Origin: Dillenia suffruticosa
Taxonomy: Eukaryota > Streptophyta > Magnoliopsida > Dilleniales > Dilleniaceae
Reading direction: 5' to 3'
NCBI GenBank assembly: GCA_033439265.1
Contig: JAVTVX010000010.1
Location: 23,425,056 to 23,489,055 of the forward strand
DNA: 64,000 bases
The notes below the pieces were generated by a model. That model did not search any database and had not been told where the DNA came from. It worked only from the letters and a program-made list of their open reading frames with translations. How positions within the stretch are numbered: position 1 is the stretch's first letter; every line of letters starts with the position of its first letter. The position numbers and the translations under genes were made by a program. Shown here one piece after another: positions 61,091 to 64,000 of this stretch.

Positions 61091-63268
61091 TCGCCATCGA
61101 AGTGCCGACAAAATCTTGCATTTTATCTCAATGAGATTTGTTATGTTTTTGTGAAAAAAAAAGAAGTGACCTTATAGAAACCAAAGAAGAGATGCGTGAT
61201 ATTTCTAAAATTTTGTGGTTATTAAACAATGATTATCAATCATTTATCATATTTATCCCCAAAAAATAAGTTATTAATCACAAATTCTGTAAATCTTAAT
61301 ATCCATGAAATGTTAAGATGACCCCTTTTTATAGAAATACGAAATGAGAATATCTTAAGGATGATTACTTGCTTCTTCTAGCAAAAGTAGTTCCTTTTTT
61401 TTTTTATTTTGATTATAAATTTTTCAGATTTTGATTATGAAAGTAAAGTGTTCTTACTAAAATGTGTAGACAAAAACTTTGTTTGAACCATTGTAAACTA
61501 TTGTGGGATTTAAAGTGGTGGGGGAAACTAGGTGGGTAAATGGTCAAAATCAGGTCCCCACAGTTGAATAACGTTTGATATTCTTCGTAGGATGTGATAT
61601 TTTTGCTTTTGGTCTTCCATTGTTGCATAATGCTTTTGGTCTTCTTCACAAACACATAAAATTGTTTTTAGTTTAAAATCCAATGTCAACAGTTGCATTC
61701 ATTTGAATTTTCAACTCCACCAAACATTAGCATAATTATCAAAACCTGAATTATATATGCTACGATGCAAGTTGAAAATGTCAAAAGCATATTAATTAGT
61801 CTGTAATGGTGCCTTGTAATTTTCAACAGTAAAAAAGAGCTGAAAGGGACGCCAATGTAAAAGGTAAAAGGTAAAAGGTAACTCTTTCTCTTTCGTGAAG
61901 CTTAGCAGAAAGTGTATGTTTGGATTTACATTTTGGAATTACGTTACAATTCTTTGAACAATGCAAATTTCCTTACTCATTACATGGCGACTCAAACGTG
62001 GAAATTGCAGAAAAGGGTGGGGGAAGCAATTGAGAAGATCAGGGAATTTGAAATTACAGAAAAGAGAGTTCGGAATATGGAAAAACAAGAAGTTGCAATA
62101 GGTATTACAGATCAAAGATGAGAATTGTGAGTTGGAATGCCCCCCTGGGGGGAGGGGGTTTTGAACAATAAGAGTAAATGAGGAAGATGAAGGTAGCCTG
62201 TGATATCGTATTCTTTTGCGACCATTGTTGCTCCGGATGATTTTACAAAAATCCGGTCATACATTGTATGAGATAGGAAAGGCTATGTATTGGTGCAAAC
62301 TCAGCACCCTATACATTATCAATGGAGAATTCTTTTTGGCTGATAAAAAAACACTCCGACATGGAAATCTTCTTGGTGTTTGATTTCAAACTTTTTATAA
62401 TTATCATTTACTTTCTCTCACATTGTTCTTGTTAATTTTCAACATTTAGGATGTTTGATTTAGTTCCCTTTTCCGTGCGTGCATCCTAGAAGTGGTCTGT
62501 CTATACATGGAGAAGTGAAAATCATTGTTGTGGTTGTCGGCAGCCGGTGGCGGTTGTGCCTCGTAAATGTTCTTCTTTGACATTTCTATCTTTTTTCAAA
62601 GAAAAACTGGGAACAAGAGGGATTGGCGGTCATTTAAAGGAAAACTGATTACCAGCCCCCATTGTCCCCTGATTCTGCAATAGCCGGTGGTGGTGGTAAT
62701 GTAGGTTTACGTATGCCATTGACCCCATGTTAATTATCCACAAAAAATAATAACAAAGAAATTAGAAATTATCACGTGCTCTGTGCTGAGGTTGGGATTT
62801 TTGTTTAGAAATTGTACAAAATTTAGGATAATGATAAGATATTCTTACAATTCAGAGCAAATAAGAAAAATATTTAAAAAAAAAAGATCAATTAGAATAT
62901 AAATAATTTTATTTTTATCTTATTTTGGACAAGTTTGAAAATTCATGAAAAAATTGTATTCAATTTTTGGTGTCAAATCAGGTTTAAAATATACCTTGGG
63001 ATGGGCGATGACATGACAATGACCACACAGCAACCAGAGGGCCGATTCTCCATTCGGTACTGTACTAGGCTTAGGGCAAGAGGGTATGAACTTTGGAGGT
63101 AAACGTTATTCAGACAAGAATTTTCAAATTTCCCACGAGAATGTATTTTTTACAAGTTCGAATGGGTTGACCACCTCATGCGTCACTTGAGAAAATTTAG
63201 ACCGGTAAAACCTTTTCTCTTTGTCAAACCACCGCATAGCTTCCTTTGACATAACTTCCTTTGACAAT
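61091..63268. other. Intergenic between the LINE remnant and the PUB gene
   Basis: AT-rich and non-coding, with a triple AAAAGGT repeat near 61857-61880. Minus ORF 61413-61655 and plus ORF 61912-62121 have no family signature. Confidence 0.5.
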
Positions 63269-63462
63269 TCTCTCTCTCTCTCTCTCTCTCTCACACATTT
63301 CTTCCAGACCCATTAATAAATAGGCCGCATTCTTTTCCTTCCCAAACTCCAAAATACTCGTCCTCCTCTCCCATTTCATAATTATCCAATTCTCTCTCTC
63401 TCTGATTTGTATATACGTCTGTTCCAACAACCTTCAAGCCGCATATCTATTAAAGACTTGTA
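63269..63462 (+). promoter_or_regulatory. Proximal promoter and leader of the U-box gene
   Basis: CT tracts at 63269-63292 and about 63392-63403 and a weak TATA-like 'aataaata' near 63315, about 145 bp upstream of the ATG. CT-rich leaders recur in this window (ALMT copy 1, LHW, BLH1). Confidence 0.35.
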
Positions 63463-64000
63463 ATGGAGGGGATCGAAATTCCAGAGTATTTCCTATGTCC
63501 CATCTCTTTGCAGATCATGAGAGATCCTGTCACCGCCGTGACCGGAATCACCTACGATCGAGAAAGCATCGAAAAATGGCTTTCAACAGCCAATGGCACC
63601 GTTTGTCCCGTCACGAAGCAACCTCTTCCTAGAAACTCCGACTTGACTCCGAATCACACTCTCCGACGCCTCATACAAGCCTGGTGCACCTGTAATGCAT
63701 CCAAAGGCGTTGACAGAATTCCCACCCCGAAATCACCTCCCAACAAGTCCTTCTTCCTCAAACTCATCCGAGAACTTGACAAATCCGAGGATTTGGATTT
63801 AACAACGTTGAAGAAACTCGAAGATCTAGCAAAGGAGAGCGAAAATAACAGAAGAGCCATGGCAGATGCTGGGGCAATCAAAGCAATCAGTCTCTTCGTC
63901 ATCAAACTTTTCAAGGAAAGAAAGGTCGTTGGTGTTGGCGAAGCCTTGAACATATTGAATCTTATTTGGGCGCCATCATCGGAAACAACAGCTCTTGTGA
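63463..64000 (+). CDS. U-box E3 ubiquitin ligase, PUB22/23/24 type (3' end cut by the window)
   Basis: Open from ATG 63463 to the window end, 179 codons without a stop or intron; family members are usually intronless and about 400-450 aa. The start MEGIEIPEYFLCPISLQIMR leads straight into the U-box (about 7-80), with DPVTAVTGITYDRESIEKWL, CPVTKQPLP and LTPNHTLRRLIQAWC. The beginning of the ARM-repeat region follows (LKKLEDLAKESENNRRAMAD). The U-box recruits the E2 enzyme and the ARM repeats bind substrate. In Arabidopsis PUB22/23/24 dampen PAMP-triggered immunity, and PUB22/23 also act in drought responses (family knowledge). The linker and ARM start look closer to PUB24 than PUB22, which is a reading by eye. 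Cytosolic. No frameshift seen. Confidence 0.92.
   Translation, partial: MEGIEIPEYFLCPISLQIMRDPVTAVTGITYDRESIEKWLSTANGTVCPVTKQPLPRNSDLTPNHTLRRLIQAWCTCNASKGVDRIPTPKSPPNKSFFLKLIRELDKSEDLDLTTLKKLEDLAKESENNRRAMADAGAIKAISLFVIKLFKERKVVGVGEALNILNLIWAPSSETTALV

Overview
This is a window of eukaryotic nuclear DNA from a flowering plant, almost certainly a eudicot and probably a woody one. The evidence is AT-rich intergenic DNA, genes split by GT-AG introns, abundant (GA/CT)n microsatellites, SINE and LINE debris, and several plant-specific gene families. The species cannot be named from the sequence. There are no operons, CRISPR arrays, rRNA genes or convincing tRNA genes.

Layout. 1-3775: no recognisable gene; a nested tandem duplication (about 1111-2276), one unit of which carries a SINE with target-site duplications. 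3776-6099 (-) and 12965-14816 (-): a head-to-tail tandem pair of six-exon aluminium-activated malate transporter (ALMT) genes; exons 2-6 have identical lengths in both. 18188-24183 (-): a ten-exon LONESOME HIGHWAY-type (LHW) bHLH gene encoding 975 aa, with one GC-AG intron. 24.2-45.2 kb: about 20 kb with no gene I can support, holding SINE-like copies, microsatellites, a G-box/TCP-site island (38.9-39.9 kb) and a TGGGCC cluster (34.5 kb). 45243-49217 (+): a four-exon BEL1-like homeodomain gene (BLH1 type, 674 aa). 51972-57213 (+): a six-exon R3HCC1L-like gene (353 aa). 59.8-61.1 kb: the dead 3' end of a LINE, interrupted by a 300-bp solo LTR with a 5-bp target-site duplication. 63463-64000 (+): the 5' part of a PUB22/23/24-type U-box E3 ligase gene, cut by the window end.

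The genes are not a functional cluster. The ALMT pair are membrane anion channels. LHW and BLH1 are nuclear transcription factors (vascular development; BELL/KNOX development and ABA-related growth). The R3HCC1L-like protein is probably RNA-associated. The PUB gene is a ubiquitin ligase of the immunity and drought class. Only the ALMT pair are linked by descent. I reconstructed exons by reading splice sites and checking that codon phase is kept across every junction; all five complete gene models close in frame.

I found no clear case of a wholly new biological system. The best leads are the orphan G-box/TCP-site island, a SINE insertion whose empty site is preserved in the sister unit of a tandem duplication, a solo LTR nested in a dead LINE, and microsatellites lying directly on splice donors and a start codon.
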